This document shows positions 1 through 8,197 of a stretch of DNA of 40,041 nucleotides, piece after piece. The stretch spans positions 1 through 40,041 of the forward strand of contig WLGW01000010.1 of NCBI GenBank assembly GCA_009703055.1, read 5' to 3'. The stretch is from Actinomycetota bacterium (GTDB lineage: Bacteria > Actinomycetota > Acidimicrobiia > Acidimicrobiales > Ilumatobacteraceae). Below the pieces are notes generated by a model. That model saw only the letters and a program-made list of their open reading frames with translations. It had not been told where the DNA came from and ran no database searches. The translations under genes and the position numbers were made by a program. The stretch's first letter is position 1. Every line of letters begins with the position of its first letter.

Positions 1-1
1 C

Positions 2-2194
2 ATCGCTGTTGGCAGCACCTCAATTGGTTCCAACTTCCGCACAGAGATGGCGATGCCATCGAGTGAGGCTCGCCAAGCAGAAGAAATGCTCTCGTCGGTT
101 CAATCAGGAGATGCCGGCGTCAATGGACAGATCGTCATCAAAACGGACAAGACCGTCATTGATGCATCCATCAAGAAGGAATTCACCGCTGCACTTGATG
201 TCATCGCGCAGATTCCCAACGTCTCGGTGAAGAGTCCTTACGAAAGCCCTACGCAGATCAACCAGAGCAAGACAATCGCTTTCGCAGAGATCAGTGTTCC
301 CCGCACGTACACCATGGTTGACATGGAAAAAGTTGTGGACAAGGTCTTCGCTGCATCAGAGAATGTGAAAAATGCTGGCATCACCATTGAATACGGCGGA
401 CAAATCTTTGAAACCTTTGAGATGCCAGAAAGCGAAGTGTTGGGACTTCTTGCCGCCGTCATCATTCTTGTAATCGCATTTGGTTCCATCATCGCGATGG
501 GTCTTCCCATTGGTGTCGCACTTCTAGGTCTTGCTGTTGCATCAAGCATCGTGGCGGTTGTCAGCAACTTCATGTCAATGCCTAATGAAGCAACTTCGAT
601 GGTTGCCATGATTGGCCTCGGTGTAGGTATCGACTACGCGCTCTTCATCGTGACGCGTTTCCGCGAAGCGATGCATGACGGTCTTTCTATTGAAGACGCT
701 GTTGTCGAAGCGATTGACACCTCAGGCCGTGCGGTCATGTTTGCGGGCATCACCGTCATCGTCGCACTTCTTGGTCTCCTTTCTATTGGCCTTGCATTCG
801 TCACGGGCTTTGCGGTTGCTATGGCAATCGGTGTTGCTGTGATGATGATCGGATCTGTGTCCCTACTCCCAGCACTTCTTGCAATGGTCGGAACACGTAT
901 TGAAAGCACTTCGTGGGCAGCAGTTGCTGCATTGGGTTCACTAGTGATCAGCGCAATGATTGCTGTTTTCACTCACTCAATTCTTTTCGTTCAAATTGGT
1001 GGTGCCATTGCAGCTGCTTTCATCATCATGCGTTTCTTTGTTGCCGGATTGAAGAAGCCATTGCCACACCGTGCACAGAACAACCACCAACACACCATCT
1101 GGTGGCGTTGGAGCCGCGTCGTGCAGCATCACCCATGGCGCGCATTAACCGTTTCCGTTGTCGGACTCGGACTTCTTGCAATGCCGATGTTCTCTTTGCG
1201 TCTGGGATTCAGCGACATGGGTAACGCACCTGAGGACACATCTGTGCGTAAGGCATACGACCTCATCAGTGAAGGCTTCGGTCCAGGATTCAACGGACCT
1301 CTTTATATTGCGGTGGGTGGCGAGACTGCCGCTGACCCACAAGCGATGCAACAGTTCGCACAAGTGATCGCAAAGACCGATGGTGTTGCAGCGGCATTCC
1401 CCGCACCAATGCCCAATAAAGAAGTCGGTCTCGTCATTGCGTATCCAAAGACTTCTCCACAAGATGAGGCAACCTCAGACCTGGTGCACAATCTGCGCAG
1501 CGACATCATCCCTGCAACAAATGTGTACGCAAAGGTGGGTGGCTTCACCGCAAGTGGCATCGACTTCTCTGATTACCTCAGCAAGCGTTTGCCATGGCTG
1601 ATCGGAAGTGTGCTGATTGTTTCGTTCTTCCTTCTGATGGCCGTCTTCCGCAGCATTCTTGTTCCGCTCAAAGCGGTTCTCATGAACTTGTTGTCAGTGG
1701 GCGCTGCGTATGGCGTGATCGTCGCGGTGTTCCAGTGGGGCTGGATGGCTGACGTCTTCGGTGTCGGCAAGCCAGGCCCCGTTGAAGCCTGGGCTCCCAT
1801 GTTCCTATTCGCGATCGTGTTCGGCTTGTCCATGGACTACGAAGTGTTCCTTCTGTCGCGTATGAAAGAGGAGTACAACCGCACGGGTGACAACTTCACG
1901 GCAGTGGCCGATGGTGTGGCAGCAACTGCCCGCGTCATCACCGCAGCAGCACTCATCATGGTGTGCGTGTTCGCTGCTTTTGTGCTCGCACCGGACCGCC
2001 AATTGAAGCTTTTTGGTATGGGAATGGCCGTCGCCGTCTTCCTTGATGCGACCGTCGTACGCATGTTGCTGGTGCCCGCCACCATGGAACTGCTCGGAGA
2101 TCGCAACTGGTGGATTCCAAAATGGCTCGATCGGGTCCTTCCCAAGATCGATGTTGAGGGAAGCCACCACACGGCCTCTCATCCAAACCCTTAG
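2..2194 (+). CDS. MMPL/RND-family membrane transporter (5' truncated)
   Basis: This is the C-terminal part (about 730 residues) of a proton-driven RND/MMPL exporter. The frame is open to the left edge of the window, so the first Met codons at 47 are internal. The visible protein holds the end of a periplasmic-type loop, a membrane bundle with the family signature GVGIDYALFIVTRFREAM, a second extracytoplasmic loop, and a second bundle with the matching FGLSMDYEVFLLSRMKEEY motif. This duplicated-half layout, with an Asp-Tyr pair in each half, is typical of MmpL proteins of Actinobacteria, which export lipids or hydrophobic compounds. The substrate cannot be read from sequence. It ends at TAG inside a hairpin and is followed by topA on the same strand. 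Confidence 0.9.
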   Translation: MAVGSTSIGSNFRTEMAMPSSEARQAEEMLSSVQSGDAGVNGQIVIKTDKTVIDASIKKEFTAALDVIAQIPNVSVKSPYESPTQINQSKTIAFAEISVPRTYTMVDMEKVVDKVFAASENVKNAGITIEYGGQIFETFEMPESEVLGLLAAVIILVIAFGSIIAMGLPIGVALLGLAVASSIVAVVSNFMSMPNEATSMVAMIGLGVGIDYALFIVTRFREAMHDGLSIEDAVVEAIDTSGRAVMFAGITVIVALLGLLSIGLAFVTGFAVAMAIGVAVMMIGSVSLLPALLAMVGTRIESTSWAAVAALGSLVISAMIAVFTHSILFVQIGGAIAAAFIIMRFFVAGLKKPLPHRAQNNHQHTIWWRWSRVVQHHPWRALTVSVVGLGLLAMPMFSLRLGFSDMGNAPEDTSVRKAYDLISEGFGPGFNGPLYIAVGGETAADPQAMQQFAQVIAKTDGVAAAFPAPMPNKEVGLVIAYPKTSPQDEATSDLVHNLRSDIIPATNVYAKVGGFTASGIDFSDYLSKRLPWLIGSVLIVSFFLLMAVFRSILVPLKAVLMNLLSVGAAYGVIVAVFQWGWMADVFGVGKPGPVEAWAPMFLFAIVFGLSMDYEVFLLSRMKEEYNRTGDNFTAVADGVAATARVITAAALIMVCVFAAFVLAPDRQLKLFGMGMAVAVFLDATVVRMLLVPATMELLGDRNWWIPKWLDRVLPKIDVEGSHHTASHPNP

Positions 2195-2209
2195 CCCATA
2201 AGGGTTTGG
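2183..2209 (+). terminator. Hairpin overlapping the MMPL stop codon
   Basis: There is a perfect 11-bp stem, CCAAACCCTTA (2183-2193) and TAAGGGTTTGG (2199-2209), with a 5-nt loop. The TAG stop codon lies at the top of the left arm. The T-run after it is weak (GCGTCTTGCCTT), so it may be an intrinsic terminator or a 3'-end stabilising hairpin between the transporter and topA. Confidence 0.5.
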
Positions 2210-2259
2210 GCGTCTTGCCTTGACAGGGGCCTACTAAATCACCTAACGATGAAAAAGGT

Positions 2260-4998
2260 ATGGCTAAATCACTTGTAATCGTCGAGTCTCCAGCGAAGGC
2301 AAAGACAATCTCTAAATATCTCGGTCCGGAGTTCGATGTTCGTGCTTCTGTGGGCCACGTTGCGGACCTCCCTAGTAAGGGGTTAGCCGTCGATGTTGAG
2401 AATGGTTTTAAGCCTTCTTATGAGTTGACGGAACGCGGTCGCACCGTGGTGAAGGAATTGAAAGCCCTTCTCAAAACCGCAGATGCTCTCTACCTCGCAA
2501 CCGACGAAGACCGCGAGGGCGAGGCCATCTCCTGGCACCTGCTTGAGCATCTCAAGCCCAAGGTGCCCGTGTACCGAATGGTGTTCCATGAGATCAATGA
2601 GAAGTCCATTAAAGAGGCAGTGGAGAACCCACGTGACCTTGACTACGGATTAGTTGATGCCGCCGAAGCCCGCCGCATCCTCGACCGTCTCTATGGATAT
2701 GAGGTATCCCCTGTTCTCTGGCGTCGCGTCAACCGTGGCTTGTCTGCTGGTCGTGTGCAGAGTCCCGCACTGCGCCTTGTGGTGGAACGTGAACGGGAAC
2801 GCATTGCTTTCCGATCAGCTGACTACTTCTCTCTTGAGGCGCTGACCTCTACATCACCCGCATTCACCGCAAAGTTGATTTCGGTCAATGGCACTCGCCT
2901 TGCCACGGGCAAAGACTTTTCTGAACTCGGCGTCGCCAACTCAGACGTTCTCGTGATGAACGGCGGACGTGCAGCGGAACTTGTGAAGGGACTCGAAGGG
3001 AAAGACCTTCTTGTTCGCAGTGTCGATGAAAAGCCATATCGCTCTTCGCCGAAGGCGCCGTTCACCACCAGCACATTGCAGCAAGAGGCCGGACGCAAAC
3101 TGCGTCTCTCTGGTCGTCAAGTTATGAGCGTTGCACAAGGACTCTACGAACGCGGGTTCATTACCTATATGCGTACTGACTCCGTCACGTTGTCTTCAGA
3201 GGCCATCAACGAGATTCGTTCATATGTCGAACGTCAACACGGATCAAAGTATCTGTATCCAAAGGGCCCTCGTACATTCCAAAACAAAGTGAAGAATGCA
3301 CAAGAAGCGCACGAAGCAATTCGTCCGGCACTTCCTTTGCGCTCGCCAGAACAAGTGTCATCAGAACTACGTGGTCAAGAACTCAGCGTGTATCGCCTTA
3401 TCTGGCAGCGAACACTTGCGTCGCAGATGGCAGACACCGACGGCAAGACCACAAGCGTGCGTTTGGGTGTTACTGCATCCGACTCTGAGCGCAGTGATTG
3501 TGAATTCTCTGCAAGCGGCACAACAATTACGTTCCCCGGTTACCGCGCTGCATACGAAGAGACACGCGATGAAGATGACTCGGAATCTGACGACGAGAAG
3601 GCAGCGTTGCTCCCTGATCTGGTGAAGGGACAAAATGTTCCTGTTCAGAAGTACACGGAGATTTCTCACACCACCACACCACCACCGCGCTACACCGAAG
3701 CGTCACTGGTGAAGATGTTGGAAGAGAAAGGTATTGGTCGTCCTTCCACTTGGGCGTCGATCATTTCGCAGATGGTGGATCGTGGCCATTATTTATGGAA
3801 GAAGGGAACGTCTCTTGTCCCGACATGGACTGCTTTTTCTGTGATCCGTTTGCTGGAAGACAACTTTGAATCTCTCGTGGATTATGAGTTCACCGCAGAC
3901 TTGGATAACGATCTTGACTCCATCGCACGCGGTGAGTTGAAAAAGGTTGATTGGCTCACGGCGTTCTACTTCGGCGGTGAGCACGAGCTTGGTTTGCGCA
4001 ACATCGTGACTGCCAACCTTGATTCCATCGACGCTGCTGTGTTGAACACCTTTTTATTAGGTGTTAATACAGAAGATGGCGCAGATGTTGTAGTCAAGCC
4101 CGGCTTGTACGGACCATATGTGCGTAGTGGCGAAATCACTGCGAGTGTGCCCGACACCATGACACCTGATGAGCTCACACTTGATGCTGCAATTGTTTTG
4201 TTGAAGGCACCAAAGGGAGATACTCCGATTGGTGAGTGGGAAGGTTTCCCGGTTTTTGCGAAGTCGGGTCGCTATGGCCCGTACGTGCAGTGGGGCACGA
4301 TGGATGAACCACCGACAGGTCTTGAGAAGCCAAAGATGGCATCGCTCTTCAAGACGATGAATATTGATCGCATCACTTTGGAAGATGCGATTGACCTTCT
4401 GAGACTTCCACGCATGGTGGGTGCAGACCCGGTTGATGGTGAAATCATCACAGCTCAGAATGGAAAATTTGGTCCCTACATTTCCAAGGGCAAAGACAGC
4501 CGTTCATTGCAGAATGAAGAACAACTACTCACAGTGACTCTGGAAGAAGCTCTAGCTCTTCTCGCCACTCCTCGTACCTATGGCAAAGGGAGGGCAGCCG
4601 CCAAGCCCCCTCTGAAAGAATTCGGCAATGATCCGATGAGTGGCCGGCCCGTCATCGGCAAAGAAGGCAAGTTCGGCGACTACATCACCGATGGTGAAAC
4701 CAATGCTGGTCTCACACGTGGTGACCGCATGGAAGTGATGACCAACGAGCGTGCATATGAACTGCTGCAGTTGCGCCGCGAGTACATCGAAGCCAATGGT
4801 GGGCCAAAGAAGAAGCCCAAGGGTGGATCTAGTGGCGTAAAGGCAAAACCAAAGCCAAAAAAACCAAGTGGTTCCGGCGGGGCTGCTGCCAAGAAAGCCC
4901 CAGCGAAAAAGGCCGCAGCTAAGAAGGCACCTGCAAAGAAGAAAGCTGCAGCTAAGAAGGCAGCCGCAAAGCCTGTTTCCAAGGATGAACCGTTCTAG
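2260..4998 (+). CDS. topA: DNA topoisomerase I (type IA)
   Basis: It relaxes negatively supercoiled DNA by transient single-strand cleavage in the cytoplasm. The N-terminus (LVIVESPAKAKTISKYLG) and DEDREGEAISWHLL form the Toprim Mg-binding domain. The catalytic tyrosine is Y303 in GFITYMRTDS, and RPSTWASIIS is another core motif. The C-terminal third carries several repeats of the form GxYGPYV or GKFGPYI (around residues 600-830) in place of zinc fingers, as in other actinobacterial TopA. A basic tail of Lys/Ala/Pro repeats (last 60 residues) probably binds DNA. At 912 aa it is full length. The start is ATG with AAAGG just upstream. The stop codon overlaps the tmk start by one base, so topA and tmk are probably translationally coupled. 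Confidence 0.97.
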   Translation: MAKSLVIVESPAKAKTISKYLGPEFDVRASVGHVADLPSKGLAVDVENGFKPSYELTERGRTVVKELKALLKTADALYLATDEDREGEAISWHLLEHLKPKVPVYRMVFHEINEKSIKEAVENPRDLDYGLVDAAEARRILDRLYGYEVSPVLWRRVNRGLSAGRVQSPALRLVVERERERIAFRSADYFSLEALTSTSPAFTAKLISVNGTRLATGKDFSELGVANSDVLVMNGGRAAELVKGLEGKDLLVRSVDEKPYRSSPKAPFTTSTLQQEAGRKLRLSGRQVMSVAQGLYERGFITYMRTDSVTLSSEAINEIRSYVERQHGSKYLYPKGPRTFQNKVKNAQEAHEAIRPALPLRSPEQVSSELRGQELSVYRLIWQRTLASQMADTDGKTTSVRLGVTASDSERSDCEFSASGTTITFPGYRAAYEETRDEDDSESDDEKAALLPDLVKGQNVPVQKYTEISHTTTPPPRYTEASLVKMLEEKGIGRPSTWASIISQMVDRGHYLWKKGTSLVPTWTAFSVIRLLEDNFESLVDYEFTADLDNDLDSIARGELKKVDWLTAFYFGGEHELGLRNIVTANLDSIDAAVLNTFLLGVNTEDGADVVVKPGLYGPYVRSGEITASVPDTMTPDELTLDAAIVLLKAPKGDTPIGEWEGFPVFAKSGRYGPYVQWGTMDEPPTGLEKPKMASLFKTMNIDRITLEDAIDLLRLPRMVGADPVDGEIITAQNGKFGPYISKGKDSRSLQNEEQLLTVTLEEALALLATPRTYGKGRAAAKPPLKEFGNDPMSGRPVIGKEGKFGDYITDGETNAGLTRGDRMEVMTNERAYELLQLRREYIEANGGPKKKPKGGSSGVKAKPKPKKPSGSGGAAAKKAPAKKAAAKKAPAKKKAAAKKAAAKPVSKDEPF

Positions 4999-5606
4999 TG
5001 GCTACACCTCTATATATAGCGCTAGAGGGCCTCGAGGGATGTGGGAAGAGCACGCACACAAAACGGCTCGGTGAACACCTCAACGCTGTCATCACGCGTG
5101 AACCAGGTGGCACTCGCATTGGCACTTTGCTTCGTGCAATTTTGGCCGACCCCGAGAACAGTGATCTTGATCGGCGCACCGAAGCGTTGCTCATGGCCGC
5201 GGACCGGGCCCAACACATGGCCGAGGTCATCAAGCCGTCACTTGCCCAGGGGCGTCATGTTGTCAGTGACCGTTCCATTTATTCAACGCTCGCGTATCAG
5301 GGGTATGGCCGCCAGCTGGGAACCGAGGCATTGCTATCCATCTCCACATGGGCGCTTCAGGACCGACTCCCCGACTTGGTCATCTACATCGATGTTCCAA
5401 CCGATGTCCTCAATGCTCGGTTGGCCAAGCGAGACCTCGACCGCTTTGAACGCGAAGGGGCTGACTTCTTCGCCCGCATCGCCGAAGGATTCCGCGAGCT
5501 TCGCGCTGCTGACCCCGAACGATGGATCATCATCGATGGAACTGTTCCCAAGGACGATGTGGAAGCTGCCATCCGAACTCAGGTGAACGACAGACTCAAT
5601 AAGTAA
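4998..5606 (+). CDS. tmk: Thymidylate kinase
   Basis: It phosphorylates dTMP to dTDP with ATP, an essential step of dTTP synthesis. The P-loop is GLEGCGKST (residues 11-19), followed by the TMP-binding TREPGGT motif and DRSIYSTLAYQGYGR. The lid region is Arg-rich (LAKRDLDRFEREG). At 202 aa it is normal length. It uses a GTG start that overlaps the topA stop (TAGTG). Gene order topA-tmk-holB is common in Actinobacteria and groups DNA topology, precursor supply and the polymerase clamp loader. Confidence 0.96.
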   Translation: MATPLYIALEGLEGCGKSTHTKRLGEHLNAVITREPGGTRIGTLLRAILADPENSDLDRRTEALLMAADRAQHMAEVIKPSLAQGRHVVSDRSIYSTLAYQGYGRQLGTEALLSISTWALQDRLPDLVIYIDVPTDVLNARLAKRDLDRFEREGADFFARIAEGFRELRAADPERWIIIDGTVPKDDVEAAIRTQVNDRLNK

Positions 5607-5609
5607 CCT
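5604..5609 (+). promoter_or_regulatory. Putative leaderless -10 (TAACCT) for holB
   Basis: TAACCT matches TANNNT and lies exactly 6 nt before the GTG of holB. It overlaps the tmk stop codon. The same spacing recurs at many genes in this window and supports both an internal promoter and the GTG start. Confidence 0.45.
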
Positions 5610-5615
5610 CTCATC

Positions 5616-6707
5616 GTGACTTCGGTGTGGGATTCAGTACTTGGGCAAGACCGTGCGGTCGACCATTTGCAACACAGCGTGGTGAATCCTGTGCATGCGT
5701 ACCTCCTCGTGGGGCCTGAAGGGTGCGGAAAAGAAGAAGCTGCTCGTGCACTAGCTGGTGTTCTTCTTGCTGGGAATGACGATAACTCTGACCGCAACAA
5801 CGACATGGCAGTTCGCGGCACGCATCCCGACATTCACGAAGTGAAGCGCGAAGGTGCGTCCATTCTGAAAGACCAGGCAGAAGAAGTCATCAAGATTGCG
5901 TCCACTACCCCGAAGGAAGGCAATCGCAAAGCGATCATCATGCACGAGGTGCACCTCATGCAGCCATCGGCTGCGGCGCGACTTCTCAAAACAGTTGAAG
6001 AACCACCTACTGGCGTTTTCTTTGTGATGCTTGCAGAACAAGTAGATGAATCACTCGTCACTATTGCGTCGCGATGCATGACAATTCACTTTGGCCCACT
6101 TGACCCTGCAGTGATTGAACATGTGTTGACATCTGAGGGCGTGAAACTCGATGTTGCGGCGGTTGCTGCCAAGTCTGCGCACGGAAGTCTCACTCGTGGT
6201 CGTCTTCTCGCAGCAGACAAACAACTTGCCCATCGTCGTGAGTTCTTTGCAAACATTCCACGACGCATTGATGGCACCGGCGCAACTGTTGCTGCCATCG
6301 TCGAACAGATTCTCTCTCTCATTGATGACTCTGTTGCACCTCTACAGCAACGACACGAACAAGAGATTGTGGATACAGAAAAAACACTTGCACTCATGGG
6401 AGTGAAGCGCGGTGGAAAGAAAGCGCTTGAAGATAAACACAAGCGAGAAATCCGTCGTTTCCGCACTGACGAGCTTCGCAATGGTCTGACAGAAGTTGCC
6501 AGTGTGTACCGCGACGAACTTGCGCGTAATGAACACATTCACCGGCCCGAGGGATACGTCACTGCGATTCATCGTTTGCATGAAGCAATGCGACGCTTAG
6601 GTCTTAATGTGAATGAAGCAATCTTGTTGCGCGACCTCATTTGGTCGTTGCCATCACCCTCTGCAGATGCTGCTCTGCAATTCGTTCTCGAAGGAAGTCA
6701 TGAATAA
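5616..6707 (+). CDS. holB: DNA polymerase III delta' subunit (clamp loader)
   Basis: It is a AAA+ clamp-loader component that helps load the sliding clamp. The N-terminus (WDSVLGQDRAVDHL, then HAYLLVGPEGCGKEEAA) shows a degenerate P-loop in which the usual Thr/Ser after GK is Glu40, which fits a non-hydrolysing delta' subunit. IASRC is the sensor/SRC motif. The four-Cys zinc module normally found just before the HPD motif is missing here: the stretch before GTHPDIHEV contains no cysteine. At 363 aa it is close to family length. GTG is used as start. It follows tmk by 9 nt and overlaps the next gene by 8 bp. Confidence 0.88.
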   Translation: MTSVWDSVLGQDRAVDHLQHSVVNPVHAYLLVGPEGCGKEEAARALAGVLLAGNDDNSDRNNDMAVRGTHPDIHEVKREGASILKDQAEEVIKIASTTPKEGNRKAIIMHEVHLMQPSAAARLLKTVEEPPTGVFFVMLAEQVDESLVTIASRCMTIHFGPLDPAVIEHVLTSEGVKLDVAAVAAKSAHGSLTRGRLLAADKQLAHRREFFANIPRRIDGTGATVAAIVEQILSLIDDSVAPLQQRHEQEIVDTEKTLALMGVKRGGKKALEDKHKREIRRFRTDELRNGLTEVASVYRDELARNEHIHRPEGYVTAIHRLHEAMRRLGLNVNEAILLRDLIWSLPSPSADAALQFVLEGSHE

Positions 6708-7110
6708 CGCATTTTGGAATCGCATGGCGGTTGTTGTCGGACTCTTTCTCGGCTTTGCAGGAGTCATGCACTTCGTGAGTCCGCAATTCTTCAACGACAT
6801 TGTTCCGCCATGGCTTCCCCCTTCAGAATCGTTCTGGACATATGCCAGTGGCGTTGTCGAACTTGTTGTGGCGTACTTGCTGCTGCGTCCATCGACTCGT
6901 CGCGTTGGCGCTATTGCCACCATTTGGCTGCTCATCGGCGTGTACCCAGCGAACCTCTACATGGCATGGGACTGGCGCAATGAACCATTCAGCGATCAGC
7001 TTGTTTCGTATGGTCGCTTGCCATTCCAGTTCCTCTTTATATGGGTCGCATGGAAGATTGCCCAGGCGCACTCCGACGCCGATAAACCAAAGGCCCCCGG
7101 CGACATCTAG
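6700..7110 (+). CDS. DoxX-like small membrane protein
   Basis: The protein has 136 aa with about four hydrophobic segments. It includes GLFLGFAGVMHFVSPQFFNDIVPPWLP near the N-terminus and a GVVELVVAYLLL helix, which resemble the DoxX/DoxD-like integral membrane family. The biochemical role of such proteins is mostly unknown; some are linked to redox processes. I chose the ATG at 6700 because AAGGAAG lies at good ribosome-binding distance, and the resulting overlap with the holB end fits an operon. The frame stays open upstream to 6613, but that part is hydrophilic, cysteine-rich and inside holB. Confidence 0.75.
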   Translation: MNNAFWNRMAVVVGLFLGFAGVMHFVSPQFFNDIVPPWLPPSESFWTYASGVVELVVAYLLLRPSTRRVGAIATIWLLIGVYPANLYMAWDWRNEPFSDQLVSYGRLPFQFLFIWVAWKIAQAHSDADKPKAPGDI

Positions 7111-7117
7111 AAAGTTT

Positions 7118-7153
7118 TGTACAAGACTGCCAACTGTTTTGTACAGTTGTACA
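7118..7153 (+). promoter_or_regulatory. TGTACA operator repeats and promoter of toxin-antitoxin operon
   Basis: Three copies of the palindrome TGTACA stand at 7118-7123, 7140-7145 and 7148-7153, the last ending 1 nt before the antitoxin ATG. A TANNNT hexamer (TACAGT, 7142-7147) sits between the last two copies, 7 nt before the ATG. Antitoxins of the Phd/YefM type usually repress their own operon by binding palindromes at the promoter, so these are likely the autoregulatory sites. Confidence 0.55.
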
Positions 7154-7154
7154 C

Positions 7155-7409
7155 ATGGCCAATATGTCGATCAGTCAAGCCCGAGAGCAATTGCCAGCCG
7201 TTATTGAGTTGTGCCAAACCGAAGCCGTCATTCTTGAGCGATACGGAAAACCTCAAGCTGTCATCATCAGTTATGAGCGATACGACGAACTGATGACGGC
7301 CCTTGAAGACATTGAGGATCTTGAGGCAATTGCCGAGATTGAGGCCGACATCGAGAAGAACGGGACTATTCCCTGGGAAGAAGTACGGCGGGACTTGGGC
7401 ATCGAATGA
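7155..7409 (+). CDS. Type II antitoxin, Phd/YefM family
   Basis: The 84-aa protein starts MANMSISQAREQLPAVIELC and continues with AVILERYGKPQAVIISYERYDEL, the standard Phd/YefM DNA-binding fold. An acidic helical tail (EDIEDLEAIAEIEADIE, ending PWEEVRRDLGIE) would wrap and neutralise the toxin. It overlaps the toxin gene by 4 bp (ATGA), so the two are co-translated. No Shine-Dalgarno is visible, and transcription probably begins at or next to the ATG. Confidence 0.9.
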   Translation: MANMSISQAREQLPAVIELCQTEAVILERYGKPQAVIISYERYDELMTALEDIEDLEAIAEIEADIEKNGTIPWEEVRRDLGIE

Positions 7410-7669
7410 CTCGCTACACAGTTGAGTTTTCGCGAGCAGCAGAGAAGGCACTCGCCCAACTAGAGCCACAGATACGCCGCCGGGTGGATGGAGCAATAAA
7501 GGTTCTTTCCATTGATCCGTATCCACCAAACTCGCGGCCGGTGAAGGGCACGAGCACATTCCGCTTACGTGCTAGCGATTATCGAATCATCTATCGAGTG
7601 AATCACGGTGTGCTTACGGTGATCATCTTTGACATCGGGCACCGGCGCAATATTTATCGCAAGTTCTAG
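7406..7669 (+). CDS. Type II toxin, RelE/ParE superfamily
   Basis: The 87-aa basic protein has the RelE fold signature: TRYTVEFSRAAEKALAQLEPQIRRRV at the N-terminus, then RPVKGTSTFRLRASDYRIIYRV and a final VIIFDIGHRRNIYRKF. The conserved Arg, Tyr and His-Arg residues near the C-terminus match RelE-type mRNA interferases, which cut mRNA in the ribosomal A site. ParE-like gyrase inhibition is less likely given the GHRRxIY ending. It is coupled to the antitoxin by an ATGA overlap and lies 47 bp upstream of the tRNA-Thr gene used as an integration site. Confidence 0.88.
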   Translation: MTRYTVEFSRAAEKALAQLEPQIRRRVDGAIKVLSIDPYPPNSRPVKGTSTFRLRASDYRIIYRVNHGVLTVIIFDIGHRRNIYRKF

Positions 7670-7716
7670 ACAGTGATGAGCCAGTCGAATCGGTCGGTAA
7701 AGTTGAACTCCTACCC

Positions 7717-7792
7717 GCCCAGGTAGCTCAGTCGGTAGAGCAACGCACTCGTAATGCGTAGGTCGTGAGTTCGATTCTCATCTTGGGCTCCA
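7717..7792 (+). tRNA. tRNA-Thr (anticodon CGU)
   Basis: The cloverleaf is complete. The acceptor arm GCCCAGG pairs with CTTGGGC (one G-U), the D arm is GCTC/GAGC, the anticodon stem ACGCA/TGCGT encloses loop CTCGTAA with anticodon CGT at 7750-7752, and the T arm GTGAG/CTCAT carries the TTCGATT loop. The discriminator is T and CCA is encoded. CGU reads the Thr codon ACG. The 3' 48 nt are repeated at 10631-10678, which marks this gene as an integration target. Confidence 0.95.
7745..7792 (+). repeat. att-like direct repeat, copy 1 (tRNA-Thr 3' part)
   Basis: These 48 bp, from the anticodon stem to the CCA end of tRNA-Thr, are identical to 10631-10678. Tyrosine-recombinase elements commonly use this part of a tRNA gene as attB and restore the gene on entry. 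This copy belongs to the intact gene. Confidence 0.85.
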
Positions 7793-7803
7793 GTTTCTAT
7801 AGT

Positions 7804-7809
7804 TAGAGT
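7804..7809 (+). promoter_or_regulatory. Putative leaderless -10 (TAGAGT)
   Basis: TAGAGT fits TANNNT and lies exactly 6 nt before the ATG at 7816. Confidence 0.45.
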
Positions 7810-7815
7810 TCTCAC

Positions 7816-8103
7816 ATGTCAGATGAAAACGCATTTCCAAGTTTTCCTCCGCCGCCTCCACCGCCCCCACCATCGCGACAAGAGAAACGTAGATCGCCAC
7901 TTGTGCTTAGTGGAATGATTTTTGGGATTTCCCCTCTTCTCTTCAGCCTTGTGGCTTCAATTTTCGTTGACAACGCATTCAACGAAAGTACGGCCCTGGG
8001 CTCTACTCCCTTGCTTATGTTTTTCACTTTGCCAATCGGTTTTGTCATGGTCATAGTCGGACTCGCCACCCGCACTCGAAACGTAACTAACCGAAGGAGA
8101 TAA
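7816..8103 (+). CDS. Small proline-rich membrane protein, unknown function
   Basis: The 95-aa protein begins with a cytoplasmic-type stretch containing nine consecutive prolines (from about residue 11), then a short basic segment (RQEKRRSP) and two hydrophobic segments (about 30-52 and 66-86), ending in a basic tail. It resembles the many small DUF4190-like membrane proteins of Actinobacteria with Pro-rich N-termini, but I cannot assign a family. It is the first gene after the tRNA inside the first repeat-bounded segment. Confidence 0.65.
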   Translation: MSDENAFPSFPPPPPPPPPSRQEKRRSPLVLSGMIFGISPLLFSLVASIFVDNAFNESTALGSTPLLMFFTLPIGFVMVIVGLATRTRNVTNRRR

Positions 8104-8147
8104 CTTCTTCAGTCTGTTTCTCGTATGAAAGTGATAATCACTTGTTG

Positions 8148-8183
8148 TGCGTAGGTCAGGGGTTCGATTCCCCGCTTGAACTC
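8148..8183 (+). repeat. Decayed tRNA 3' fragment (old att scar)
   Basis: TGCGTAGGTC is followed by a T-arm-like GGGG-TTCGATT-CCCC hairpin and CTTGAACTC. It aligns without gaps to the tRNA-Thr 3' half, with identity in the variable loop and T loop and changes in the T stem that still allow pairing. No 5' half is present, so it is not a tRNA gene. It could descend from a related tRNA carried by an earlier element. Confidence 0.55.
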
Positions 8184-8197
8184 TGATAGTTGGCGAA

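Noticed and set aside
4680-4982. Minus-strand Ala/Phe-rich frame
   Set aside because: It mirrors the Lys/Ala-rich tail of TopA and has no sign of being coding itself.
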